A stretch of 64,000 bases of DNA, from assembly GCA_001683735.1 (NCBI GenBank), contig LUGG01000004.1, forward strand, positions 1 to 64,000, given 5' to 3'. Every line of letters starts with the position of its first letter. Position 1 is the first letter of the stretch. The translations under genes were made by a program, and so were the position numbers. This document shows, piece by piece, positions 1 through 11,119 of this stretch. Source of the stretch: Grifola frondosa (lineage: Eukaryota; Basidiomycota; Agaricomycetes; Polyporales; Grifolaceae). The notes below the pieces were generated by a model. That model made no database searches, was not told the DNA's origin, and worked only from the letters and a program-made list of their open reading frames with translations.

Positions 1-1493
1 TCCAGGAATTTGTGCCCGAACGAGAGCCAATCTTTCTCAACCAGCACTTGGAATCCCCGCACCGTGCGATAGTATGGGTCCAGACAGAGTTGTGAGAGCG
101 AGGACAGCTGCGCGGTACGGTCCCAGCCGTCCGAGCAGTGGATGAGGACATGCGACGAATTCACATGGACATTCCGTACGATGAGGAGTGTGCCCTCCAT
201 GATGGCAGAGATGTGCTTTAGCCAGCCCGATCGCCGCAGAGTCTGTCGGTCCAGTACAGGCAGTAACACACTACCTCCCGACAAATCCTCGGCGGTACCT
301 GCGATAGCGGGAATCGCCATTTCTGTTTCTCGTAGCGCCTCGACCACCTTCGCAAGCGATTCACGCATAACGTGGATATGGTCGATCCCAAGGTATGCTT
401 TCTTCGCCTCCTTGTAATGGTCCATGTTCTCCGTCCTGCGCCCTTCGCGGTGTTCGCCATCGCGTTTGTGGTCGGCCGGGCGTCGATGATGGTTCGTCGC
501 GGTGGCGCCGTAGATGGGGCCGCTTATAACACGAGACTCGGGAGCGTGATGTGTCTGAAAGATGGCTTCGATGAGTTTCTCGTCTTGTATTGATCGGTTA
601 TTCTTCAAGCCCACCATGGGCTGGCTGGAACGTGTAATCGTGCCCTGCGGGGAGTCATGAGTGAATGCATACAGACAGTTTCACAGGCACCATACATAGT
701 TCGCCCAGTGGAGGTATGTGAGGACAGGTATCCGGCATTTACTGCGGTATTTCGATGCATATTGCAACGTCGCGTCGCTAATTCGCGTAGGGACCACCAA
801 GCGGGCGGGGTATGTGGGAGAAAACTAGTGTGGCTATAGGTTACAAATGAACAAATTGGATCGAGGGATTGGTCAAGACGTACAGAGTAGTCTTTATTGA
901 TATCGGTGAACCTCCAGGACTTCGTGCGTGAGCCGACGCCCATCCGCCCGAACTCTTCTCTGGAGAATAGAGGGACCAGCCGTTCTGCGCAGAAAAGGGG
1001 GGATTGGGCACGTAGAAAAACGCATATAGCTGAGTGACAGTTGCTGGGACGCGTTCGTGAGCGTTGCGTGCAGCAAGGAATCGAGAAGGGACGCACTGGC
1101 AACCGTGAGCTCCTTTACGCTGTCAAACACATCAATCGCGTCCTTCTCGGACGCAAAAGATAGAGAGATCGTCTCAAACGTGCGCGTGTGCACGGTGAGC
1201 GGGCAGCTCCCCTGCAAAGACATGGGCATGCGGGATACGAGCGAGATCAGCGGATATGGGACCTGCGGCGCCGTCAGTGAACGCCACATGAATACTGCAA
1301 AGGACTGACCCACATCTCCTCCTTTCCCTCCTCATCGTAGGCAAATATGAGGTGGTGGGCCGTCAGGTGGAGGGTACCGAAGTGTGTGTTGCCCGACTTG
1401 CCGCACAGGACCCCTTCTACCTGACGGAACGTGAGCAATGAGAGCCGTTCTGCTATATCTACTACGTGCCTTGGCCACTCGGATGGCATCCAT
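1..1493 (-). CDS. YMR1: Myotubularin-type phosphoinositide 3-phosphatase (5' part; 3' end outside window)
   Basis: Family role: dephosphorylates PtdIns3P and PtdIns(3,5)P2 on endosomal/vacuolar membranes. The N-terminal exon reads as a PH-GRAM domain (GTLHLTAHHLIF). It is followed by the linker YAFFYVPNPPF, the SRTKSWRFTDINKDYS block, LHWANY, and SQPMVGLKN. The catalytic signature CSDGWDRT (CX5R with Cys, Asp and Arg all present) lies at about 95-150, and the protein continues off the left edge after KDWLSFGHKF. At least four short introns are needed. Two starts are possible: ATG at 1493 (MDAIRVAK, the usual family start, needing a small intron) or ATG at 1489 (MPSEW, uninterrupted). The frame slips by one base near 962, between YSP and the next conserved residues, probably a sequence error. 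Family assignment is very secure; the start is not. The symbol is by homology. Confidence 0.92.
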
Positions 1494-3166
1494 CGCGGTT
1501 GGCGTTACCACAGAAGCAAGATAGCAGCGTAAGCAATGAGAGGAGGCTGTAGAAGGGAGGCGCGTTCACCAGCGCCTGTTCTGCTAGTGAACATGTTCTC
1601 TGCCGCTGTGACTCGCAATGTGTACTCCACGAAGCCAGCTCATCATCTTTAGCTCTATCTTTTTTCTTTCATGCATAGCATCTGTGAAGGCGCTATGAAA
1701 GCCTCCACATGTTTCGGTCTCTGGTCCTCGGCTTCGCGAACTTTGAACGGAGCGCGGACGCGCAGCACTTCTGCTAGCCTTATTCCTCGATTCTCGAGCA
1801 TGTAAGGCCCTGAACGAGCTTCGAGCAGCAAGTACGTGAATTTGAACGTGTACACGTTGCTGACACCTCTGAAGTGGCATGCGCGTCCTCTGTGCACATC
1901 CCACTGCGTTCTGTGTCGTGCTTCTAGCGTCCGGGCCAAATCCACACTCGTCGGCTCTCAAAACTTATCATCGTTGTCCGAACCACATACTATTCCGCTG
2001 TTTCAGGGGACGGCATTTTTGCACCATCGTATACGGGGCACCGTCTCCCCATGAGTGCAATTCCGACCTCATCTTGAACCCTGACGAGCGCTGTCGGCCG
2101 GCTCATACTCTGGACGCCCCGCAAGTACTGCTATCGCGAAGATAGGGCCGGCTGGTGATCCATGCATGGTATTGGCAGCGAGCTGGTCAATGTACCATTG
2201 CACATGCAGAACATTCGTACACGCTAGTCCCACACGACACCACGTCAAATATAGTTCATTTATGCATGCTGCACCATAGGTAACTCGCAGGTAGCGTACG
2301 GGATGACACATGCCGGAATATTGAAGTTGGGCGCATCTTTAAGTGCACCGCTGTGAATGCACGTACTTATACACCTTGCCTGCAAACCTGGGGAGGGCGG
2401 ACTGCCCGATATCTGGAGTTTGAGGTCGATCGTGATCGTGGGGCGGAATTGTACTACACGATGCCGCATATGTTCACAATGTTTTCGTCCCTATCTATGC
2501 GCAGTGTACTTATGCTGAGCAACAAGCTTGCCTGCGCATGGCATGGCGTCCACACAGAAAAAGACACTTCACTTAAGCTTTGTTGTTCAAACCTGCTTCC
2601 CTGCCAAACACCCAAACCTCATCGCCATCACAACAACCCAAGCATAGCAACATCTTCAGCTAAACAAACCGTACCTGTGCTGGGTGTTGAAGGGTGTTGA
2701 TGATTTGATGCCTATATGTCTCATGTCTCCCGAATTTGTTTACCGCAAGTACGTGCACCAAGCGAAAAGTGAGTGCCACAATCTGATCATTTGACTGGAG
2801 CCGCATGGTAATCATGCTGTGAATTTGAAAGTCTAGATTGCGAGGTCAACCATAGTCAGCCCTAGTGAGGCGGTGGGCTGGGGGCAGGAAGGAAGATTAT
2901 GCTGGAGAGCATCGATGGCGGAGAGATAGTTCCGCGATGGGCGCCTGCGACTATTTAATGTGGGAGATGGAATGCAGAGATTGGAAAGTTGGAAACGACC
3001 GGTCTTTGCCCGGCTGGCTCGGAAGTTGATCAACACATGCCTTCCCTTTATAACATCAGCCTTCTTCGCTCACGGCTTGTCCCTGGCGAAGCTTTAAAAG
3101 ACCTCCCCTCCCACTCGTTCCTGCCCAGCTTGTCTTAGCTGACAAGCTCTTTCCTCCGTAATCAGC
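1494..3166. other. Intergenic, 1.7 kb
   Basis: No gene could be supported. Open frames on the minus strand at 1584-1961 and 1655-1945 have somewhat protein-like composition (for example SNVYTFKFTYLLLEARSG), but I could not join them into a recognisable family. They could be remnants of a decayed gene. The right end holds the promoter of the transporter gene. Confidence 0.4.
3047..3100 (+). promoter_or_regulatory. Putative core promoter of the MFS transporter gene
   Basis: Two TATA-like AT boxes stand out in otherwise mixed sequence: CTTTATAAC at 3047-3055 and CTTTAAAAG at 3092-3100, about 120 and 70 bases upstream of the ATG at 3167. Position and composition suit a fungal core promoter. This is inference from motif and distance only. 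Confidence 0.4.
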
Positions 3167-5675
3167 ATGGACTCCAACAGTGACATTGAAAAACGACCCG
3201 ACCATGATCTTAAGCCCGTCACCAAAACCTATGATGTCGACGTTGCGGCCCAGCTAACCGCTGGAAAGGTCATTGCGATCGACCCGGAGGAAGCAGCGAG
3301 GATAAGGTGGGCACCCCCCGTTCTATGCATCGCTCATTACTCTTCGGCCTTCGGATGCGCTGATGGTCCTTTCATAGGCGCAAGATCGACTGGCATCTGA
3401 TGCCTCTTATGTGCAGTGAGTTGTACGGGTGCAATAACAGTGAATAGAAGTAGTGACGATTGGTTCCTTAACAGTTCTATACATGTGCGTACGGTGCCTT
3501 GAGGTACTGAACACCTGGAGCTCAATGAATGCCATTGTAGGATGCAATTCGCCGACAAAACTACTTTGGGACAGTCAGCCGTCCTTGGTATCCTGTACGC
3601 CACATTTTCCTTAACGCACCCCACTTCTGACTCTTTTGATATTTGTTGTTTCCAGCAAAGATGACAATATTAACGCCGCAAAGTTCAACCTATTATCGAC
3701 GATATTTTATGTCTTCTTCCTCATCTTCGAATGGCCTCAAAATATCGCACTGCAATACCTTCCGGTGGGAAAATGGATGAGGTACGTGCGAATTGCTGCT
3801 GGTCATGACTGTTTCTAACGGAACTCGTCTGCCGCAGTGTCAATATTTTCGTGTGGTCCGTCGCTCTCCTGTGCCACGCCGCTGCGACGAACTTCGGCGG
3901 GCTCTTCGCATGCCGTGTATTTCTGGGTATATGCGAGGGGGCTATTACCCCCGGGTTTATGATTGTAACGTCGATGTTCTATACTCGCAAGGAACAATCC
4001 CAGCGAGTGGGTTATTGGTGTAATGATGTCTTCCCGAAGACCGTGGTCGAACATGCTGACGCGATTTCTTTCGGGTGCAGTCTTAATGAATGGTTTTGCT
4101 ATTATCCTACTCGGGCTCATCGCATTTGGCACGCTACACATCAAGACAACTGCTCTTCACCCGTGGCAATGGTCAGTCGCATAGCTCCGCGGCTATATTC
4201 ATTTTCTAACACATTCTCCTGCATAGGCTGATGGTAATCACTGGCATTATTACTTTCATCGTCTCGATCCTCTTCTGGTAAGCCTTGCCATCCGTATATC
4301 CTCTGTGCGACACAAACATCTGCTTTATGTAGGTTCTTCTTCCCGGACTCCCCCACCAATGCGTGGTTCCTCACTCCAGAAGAGCGGGTCATCGCAGTTG
4401 AGCGGATCAAAGTGAATCAAACTGGTGTTGAAAATAAGCATTTGAAATGGGAACAGTAAGCCAGCCTCTTTCATCTATCGGATACCCTCTCACACTCGAC
4501 ATGCAGAATCGTCGAGTGCTTCCAGGACCCAAAAACCTGGCTATTCTTCTTTATCGCCGCGATATCGTAAGTCCCATTCGCCGTCCAGCTGAGATAACAT
4601 GCCTGATGCGTATTCTTAGAAATGTTACGAACTCGGTGTGTAGCGCCCCTATTTTCGTTTCAGGAACAATCTGACAGATAGCGTGTGGCTGATGCACTAA
4701 ATGGGCGACCGGACCCTGTAGCTCAGCAATCAGCGCCAGATCATCGTCGCAGGATTCGGCTACACCCCCGGCCAGACCACGCTGCTTGGATGTGTGGACG
4801 GCGCCGTCGAGAGTAGGCGCTTCCTATCCATGTCCAAAAATCTATCCTCACCCTGTTGTAGTCATTGTGATCTTATGCACCGTGACGTCCGCCACATACT
4901 GGAAGAATGGACGAGCATATTCAGCTGCACTCGCGTATTGCGTCGCTATCCTTGGGGGATCCTCGTCAACGTCCTGCCATCTGAAAACAGGGTCGGCCTG
5001 TTGTTCTCGTACTGGATCGCAAGTCCGCGTCCCACTTGATTTTCTGGTTCATCCATTAGTACTAACATATCCTTTGCGCGCCGTAGTCACCTCCATTGCA
5101 CCCTTTGTAGTGACGTTGGGTTGGGTAGCTTCGACCACTGCCGGGCACACTAAACGTCCGTGATTGCCACCGTCGCTGAGCAGGCTTGATACTGAGGATT
5201 TATTGCGCCTGCAGGTCTTACAGCCAATGCGATCGTCATGGTGGGCTACGCGGTCGGCAACTCTGCCGGTCCACAGTACTGGAAGGCGCAGTACCAGCCC
5301 CGGTGAGCATTGCGATGAAACAAGCCCCCTCGGTCGGAACTCACTCTGTCTGCGTTTGCGTTTAGGGACCACGTGCCGTGGACGATCCTCGCCGTGTGCT
5401 GGGCCGTCTCTGGAATTTTGCTACTCGTGCTACGATTCTATCTGGCGCGTGAGAACGCCAAGCGCGATCGCGAAGAGCACGATTCTGCCTACGATGATGT
5501 GTATATTACGCAGGAGAACGAGGACGGGACGACCACCGAAAAGAAAGTTGACAAGGTGCGTCTACATGCTCTACCTACTGCGCTTGAATGCACTTGCTTA
5601 CTGACACCTTCTGACATGCAGGCGTTCCTCGACCTCACGGATCGCATGAATCGGGACTACAGATATGTGCTGTGA
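3167..5675 (+). CDS. MFS transporter, Dal5/allantoate permease-like (anion:cation symporter family)
   Basis: Predicted plasma-membrane proton-coupled uptake carrier with 12 membrane spans. About 14 exons separated by short introns read in order: an acidic cytosolic N-terminus, KIDWHLMPLM, FADKTTLGQSAVLGI, IFEWPQNIALQYLPVGKW, ACRVFLGICEGAITPGF, LMNGFAIILLGLIAFG, FPDSPTNAWFLTPEER, GFGYTPGQTTLLGCVDGA, YWKNGRAY, LPSENRVGLLFSYW, GHTKR, GNSAGPQYW, and the cytosolic tail ending at TGA 5675. These blocks are the standard order of the Dal5/Tna1/Vht1-type family. The substrate (allantoate, nicotinate, pantothenate or another organic anion) cannot be told. There is one clear frame slip in a G5 run at 4955-4959, and a second doubtful junction at about 4017-4080, where the exon after GYW does not join in frame by canonical sites. 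Both may be sequence errors; if real, this is a pseudogene. Confidence 0.88.
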
Positions 5676-6766
5676 CATGCTGTATCGGGGCTTTGTTGTG
5701 CTTGCTGTCGTGTGTGCCGTCTGCTAACTTTTTGATATCTACGTATTTTGATTCTACCATGATGAGTATACCCATGTACCCTAATTTTCCTGATGACAAT
5801 GTAGATGGCATGTTGAACAAATTAATCCGAGCGCCTCAAGATGCCAACGCCTTCGACAGAGCAGGAACGTCAGACCAGACGCCAACATCGCCATCTTTTT
5901 TTGAGTTTTTACGGCACATAACCTCGACCGCGATCCGGAGGCTGCCTTCATTTAAATTCATTCTTGGGGTGATGTGATGCGGAGCGCACCATCAGCTTAC
6001 AGCATCTCACATCGTTTATCGTCTCGTCATCCGGTGCGTTATGTGCCTGATGTTTAGTCATGCCGTCTCTTATGTAGACATCCCCGAAGAAATCATAGTC
6101 GGATGTTCGCGGTCATGTGCACGATGACTGCACCACCAGCTTAGAAAAATCCTCGACACGTAAGTTGGCCATTCGCATCCGAGGCTCACGTAAAGGTTTA
6201 AAAGGCAACACCTCGTCATCATCCGGGTGACGGACAGACCGCTGGCCGCGGCGTACTGAGGTCGAGAACAGAAAATTCAGCTCTGCATTATTTCGGAGTC
6301 TTGTAGGTCGCAGTATGGTCCGTGCTATCCGTCGGAGGGGTTTCGGCAAGTCGAATATATTCTCTTATAATGTGAGGCGTGGTGCTTTCGCAAATTCGCT
6401 GGCCGTGTGGATTCCCTACGCAGTTGTCCAGCAAGAAGAATGCCTGGTGGGGCCGAGGGTAATTCGCAGAATGTAAGTTTCGCTGTGTTCTTGATAATGA
6501 ACGCTGAAGCTGAAGCCTCGAATAGTTTCGTTCATGTCTTCTCTCAACTTGACGCTCCTGACTTCTTGCAGTGCGTGTCCTTTTTGCTCAATTGATCTTT
6601 GAAACTCACTAGGCAGGCCTTGCTGCCGTACGGTACTTGGATAATCGTGGCCATGTCACCCATGTCTCAATTCTTAATGAATACAAGCGCTAGGTCATCA
6701 AAGGGACTGTGAACTGCATAAAGCTCTCCACACCGAACGTCGGACCTGCATGGTCCTCCCTCTCCG
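5676..6766. other. Intergenic, 1.1 kb
   Basis: This lies between the convergent ends of the transporter and CVNH genes. Short open frames occur on both strands (for example 6113-6349 minus, 6407-6595 plus) without recognisable motifs, plausible splice partners or conserved composition. I see no gene, RNA or repeat here. Confidence 0.5.
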
Positions 6767-7255
6767 TTAACACACCAGGTTGCCACCGACATTTTCAAGA
6801 CATTCATCTAACAATGCAACGATAGCGCTTCAGAATGGATACGAAGGCATACGTCCGCAACTTACTGAGATCGACCGCTACCTCTGTTGCTGCATTCCCT
6901 AACTCGTCTACACATAGGCATAAGAATTTCACAGCCAGTGGGTAGAGGGGCAAACGGCAGTCAAAGCATGCAGTGCTGAGGTTTTCGCTTTCAATGATGA
7001 CAGGTCAGGTCATAACATGTAACATCTGTGATGATACACTTACTTAGGTTGACAGACAAGCTGTCCATTGACATCGCCTAGGCAGTTATCGAGATTCAAG
7101 GTGTTCTGCACGAGGTTTGGCCCCAGGCAGACGGCATTCAAAGTGTTTGGACTTTTGAAGGTAATAAATCGGCATGAGTACGCAAAATTTCCGTAAGCTG
7201 TTGTCGTGTGGAATCCAGCGAAAAGAACTGAGATGAAGAACAGAGCGAATTGCAT
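6767..7255 (-). CDS. Secreted cyanovirin-N homology (CVNH) domain protein
   Basis: A small putative carbohydrate-binding protein of 124 residues from three exons: 7255-7044, 6987-6866 and 6807-6767. It starts with a hydrophobic signal peptide (MQFALFFISVLFAGF) and continues into two CVNH-like repeats. Repeat 1 has FAYSCRFI, LNAVCLGP, LNLDNCLGDVNGQLVC. Repeat 2 has LSTACFDC, LCLCVDELG, VDLNECLENVGGNLVC, with the stop directly after the last Cys. The internal duplication and the C-L-G/E-N...G-x-L-V-C endings are diagnostic for the family. Both introns have clean GTAAGT donors and AG acceptors, and the three exons keep frame. Fungal CVNH proteins bind mannose-type glycans in some cases; the ligand here is unknown. 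Exons 2 and 3 are short and easily missed. A CATAAAAG box lies about 60 bases upstream of the ATG. Confidence 0.87.
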
Positions 7256-8895
7256 TTCGGAAGCGATACTTTGAGGCTGGGGGATTGGATGAACTGGAGC
7301 TCATTCGGGGGGCTTTTATGCAACGATTATCTCTCGTTGTGACAGGGCAAATATTTCGAGTGAGTCTCGTGAGAAATGCGAAGAGAAGTTGTCGCTCACT
7401 CATCGGAATGTCAGCCTGCTAATGATGCCCCCACACGTTGTCCGTGATCCATTCCATGGACGAGGTGGCCACAATCCGATGGCAGCTCTATTGTCATAAA
7501 GGTAATCGACGTGCCCTGGCAGCAGCTCTCGTGGTCACCGGTCAGGATTCGTACTCGAGGGACTGATAGATGGGTCATTTTGGGGGGGTCTGAGTTCCGA
7601 ACTTGGGAAACTGCATTGGATATGAGGAGAACTTGGGTGACCTTCACCAATGGTGTGGCGTTATGTGAGCGGACAACGATGTGTCCGCAATCATCCATCA
7701 AACGAAACTATCGGAATATGAACGTGGTAAGGAACCTTCATGCCTCATTAAAAGCAGTGCTAATGACTCACTCAGTCAGACCTCTTTCTCGATGACTAGC
7801 AGGATGGCTTCAGGCATGTAGCATCTGATCGTGCTGAACGAGGGCTGCTCCAAATATGTCCAGTCACGGTGCACTGCTCTCCAAATTCTAGATACTATTA
7901 GGTGTCTTGGCTGGGGTCTGAGGGCACATCGGTTGCGAATGTCGTCCCATTCAGTTATCTCCGTCCACGAGTCAAGGACGCAGACTATCCGGGACAAGGT
8001 CGAGAGTCAAAGCTGGTCAATTGAACGCTTCTCGCGACGTGGTGACGGCCCTCCTTGCGTTATCTACTCTTGGCTAGACCTCTCTTCCCATCTTCGAAGC
8101 CCGTCTACCGACTACTCCTGTTCGTGTTTCGCGGCTTATCTCCTGGCCCGGCGGCGGTCGTTTTCTCAGGGTTGATGTTCCCAAATGGTCTCTCCATGAT
8201 GCGGGATATGGCTGGTATGCGCCTTTAACATTTGATGGAAGTTGTATGAGGTAAGCATGTCCTGCGATGACATATCTTTTGCAACGGCTTTGATACATCT
8301 TTCTCGACGATCATCTACCCGGAACTCTGCTTTCCTGTCTGATGGTTCCTACCTTTGAGCTTGCATGCACAGACTCCTCGACATTTCCTCCATCGAAAAG
8401 TAGATTGATGTTAGGTATGATCATGCTATGCGATAATATGGCCCTTTCAAAGGTGCGCGGCAGTGCCTTCCATGTTGGAAGGCCTCATCATATCTGAGCA
8501 AAGTACACATCATGATTGTATCACAAGGACGCCTTTCCGCAGTTGTCCAACAATCTCGGATTGTTTCTGTACAGCGTGTCACTGTCGACATGTCTCTCGT
8601 GAAACGTGTTTTGTCGTGCGCACCTCAGAACGAATCATGATGTCGGACTGTGAATTTGGACTGCCCACAGCACACACTTGCCAAGTACAATGATACAGTG
8701 ATACCTCATCCTCGAGGTCGAGTCGTTTCCTTGTATTACAGTACCAGCAAGCTCAGTACAAAGTAAAATAGTCTGCCCGAAGCTCCGCGCGTTGCACGAA
8801 GCATAACGTGGTAGTTAGCGCAGCACTACGACGCATCGAGTCCCAAGCTCGTTCAACCGTCCAAGTAAAAGTCCGAATCCACATCGACTTTCTCA
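7256..8895. other. Intergenic, 1.6 kb
   Basis: No gene is supported. Minus-strand open frames at 7411-7701 (96 aa) and 7776-7997 (73 aa) are the best candidates, but neither shows a signal peptide, a known motif or a convincing splice join. The left end carries the CVNH promoter. Nothing repetitive was noticed. Confidence 0.4.
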
Positions 8896-9728
8896 TCACA
8901 GGAACAACCCAGCAGCAAGCCCAGCAGCGGCTAGCAATGCAGCCGAACCCCCTGCACGGATTACGCCCGCACCATTGGTGGTGTTGCTTGTGGTGGACGC
9001 GCTCGGCGAAGGTGTGGAGGCCGTGCCCGCGCTGCTAGTGCCAGCACTTCCTGCTGTAGTTCCGGTGCTGCTCGTGCCCGATGCACTGGTAGACGAGCCA
9101 GACGCAGTGGAAGTGGTGTTTGCTGCCAGAGCTTTCGCGGCGGCCTGGAAGGCGTCGAAGCTCTTCGCAGCAGTGGGATTCACGGCGAACACCATGCCCT
9201 GCGCACAATGACTGAGAAGCCACAAAGGCCAGTCAGTGGCAGTGTCCCAAAATTGACAAGAGAGACATACCCTGTCTGACGGCAGTAGAACCACAGCGGG
9301 CCAGTGGTGTTCGCGCTGAGAGTGAAGCTCCACTGCGGGAAAGACGTCGCGCTCGTCGGGACGAACTGAAAACCGGAATCGATACCCGTGGACCCATCAG
9401 CGTTTGTCAAGTTCGAGCAAGGATCCGCAAATGTCGACTGGGTGACGGTATGGTTCTTCGCCAAGCTAAAATGACACGGATGTCAAGCAAGTCTGCATCA
9501 GAATCACAATAAACAGACGTACAACTGGAATGCGATCGTGTCGCCAGGGTTGGCGGTGACTCTGTAACGGGGTGGTCAGCCTGGACTCGGTATCATCGGC
9601 ATTTAGGATGCTTACTGCGGGGGATCATAGGCCAATGTGCCGTTAGCACCAACTTTGACGATGGTCACGTTTTGCGCAAGAGCAAAACCAACGGGCAGGA
9701 GAGCGGCAACAATGGTGGAGAAACGCAT
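8896..9728 (-). CDS. Secreted GPI-anchored cupredoxin (serine-rich blue-copper-like protein)
   Basis: A 220-residue protein from four exons: 9728-9616, 9561-9523, 9465-9271 and 9211-8896; all joins keep frame. A signal peptide (MRFSTIVAALLPVGFALA) is followed by a plastocyanin-like fold: VGANGTLAYDPPQVTANPGD, then a His in AKNHTV. The copper loop WFYCRQTGHCAQGMVF has Cys-x4-His-x4-Met, so all four type-1 copper ligands are present. About 60 Ser/Thr/Ala-rich residues (likely O-glycosylated stalk) end in a hydrophobic tail AALLAAAGLAAGLFL with an upstream small-residue site, typical of GPI attachment. This is a common extracellular cell-surface family in fungi; electron-transfer partners are unknown. 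It is divergent from the thioredoxin gene. Confidence 0.9.
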
Positions 9729-10237
9729 CTTGAACTTGAACAGGGAAACGAATGAAATCAAGGATGTGCAGGCTCAGGAATAGTTGACTGGGAATGACCG
9801 ACTCGAGACTGCACCGTGCGCGACATGAGTAAAATCTAGGACAAAGACTGCATGAAATTGCTTACCCTGCTCGTGGATTGCTGATAACGAAGGAAAACGA
9901 CTCGACAGGAGAAAACGAAGGGGGTGGGAGGTTGCGATGGCATGATCATGTTTATATACCTTCAGGGCGCTTGCGATGGTCGGCTTAGCAACATGCTTAG
10001 TGCTATCGTCGGTGATGACCGACATGCTCCCACCGTCGACTGATAGCACCCAAATGACCAAAGCTTTCCGCGAGACATCGCTCGCGCTGATGGAGAATGT
10101 TGACATGAGATTTGCAGTCGGATGCACAGCAAAATGGTGGCGGGCGCGCACCGACGCGACGCGCTGACTTAGCCTCTCCACGACGGTCGCTCAGCTTTAG
10201 CCGACTGCTTCCACCACGACGTAATTTTTTCCTCAAA
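9729..10237. promoter_or_regulatory. Shared divergent promoter of the cupredoxin and thioredoxin genes
   Basis: A 509-base interval between two outward-facing starts. On the minus strand GGTATATAAAC around 9950-9960 is a good TATA candidate for the cupredoxin gene. No TATA is obvious for the thioredoxin gene. The assignment is from position and motif only. Confidence 0.45.
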
Positions 10238-10854
10238 ATGTCGTCTTCGCTTGCACTTCGCGCGTTGAGAAGGTCCTCGGCGTTGCCTACCGTATCGACG
10301 CGGTCTTTTCATTCGACTGCGCACCGGCATGCACACTTCTTGAACGCGAACGCCGAGGTAATGCGACCTTCTATCAATGCCTCCATCGCAGTGATGGTGA
10401 TGGTGGCTATGATTCATGGATATTGCACAGACATTCCAGAAGGCTATCTCCAATAAGGACAATGTGGTGCTGGTCGACTTCTACGCTGAGTGAATCGGAT
10501 ATTTGGTGTTTCTCCTGTTGTGTGGCTGACTGCCTTCTGTGCTCAAGCTGGTGCAACCCATGCAAAATGCTCTCTCCTATCTTGGAGAAGCTCACAACAG
10601 ATACCTCCGTCAAGTCCGGCACTGGTCGGTCATTGGACCTCGTCACAGTCGACACAGAGGTCGAAATTGAGCTAGCTCGGAAATATCAGGTGTGTGCGCA
10701 GACATTCATCAGGGCTGTGAATCAGCTCAGTACCGTCTACGCTCAGATTCGCTCCCTCCCAACGGTGATCGCGTTCAGAGATGGACAGCCCGTCAGTAAG
10801 TTCATGGGGGCCTTGCCCGAACCAAGTGTTCGCAATTTCTTGGCGCAAGTATGA
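10238..10854 (+). CDS. Thioredoxin, probably mitochondrial, with WCNPC active site
   Basis: A 142-residue thioredoxin from exons 10238-10357, 10431-10489, 10548-10689 and 10747-10854, all in frame. The N-terminus is Arg/Ser-rich without acids (MSSSLALRALRRSSALPTVS), typical of a mitochondrial presequence. The fold follows: VVLVDFYADWCNPCKMLSP (redox motif), DLVTVDTEVEIELARKYQ, IRSLPTVIAFRDG with the cis-Pro, and a C-terminal helix. The dipeptide between the two active-site cysteines is Asn-Pro instead of the usual Gly-Pro. A disulfide reductase role with mitochondrial thioredoxin reductase is expected. The gene converges on GUF1, 265 bases away. Confidence 0.93.
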
Positions 10855-11119
10855 GAGAATGGCCTAGTGGTTACACCACATACATGCATCTGTGCTATCC
10901 CATCAAATGTATCATTATGTCGCACATTTCATATCATGGTCGGTCATGCCTTTTCTGTTCGACAGATTCCAACAGTCTGCCTGATCCGACAATTCGGTCC
11001 GTCTACGCATCAAGAATACCCATCCAAATATCTAGAGGTGAGGATTCTCTGGCCTGTTGCTGATCTTGCCACCACTCGGAAAGTAACAACATAATAATCT
11101 GACAACTGGACCGAGATTA

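Noticed and set aside
10855..10930. tRNA-like start (TGGCCTAGTGGTTA resembles an A box)
   Set aside because: No matching B box (GGTTCGANNCC), acceptor stem or cloverleaf within the next 100 bases; the sequence lies in the 3' region of the thioredoxin gene.
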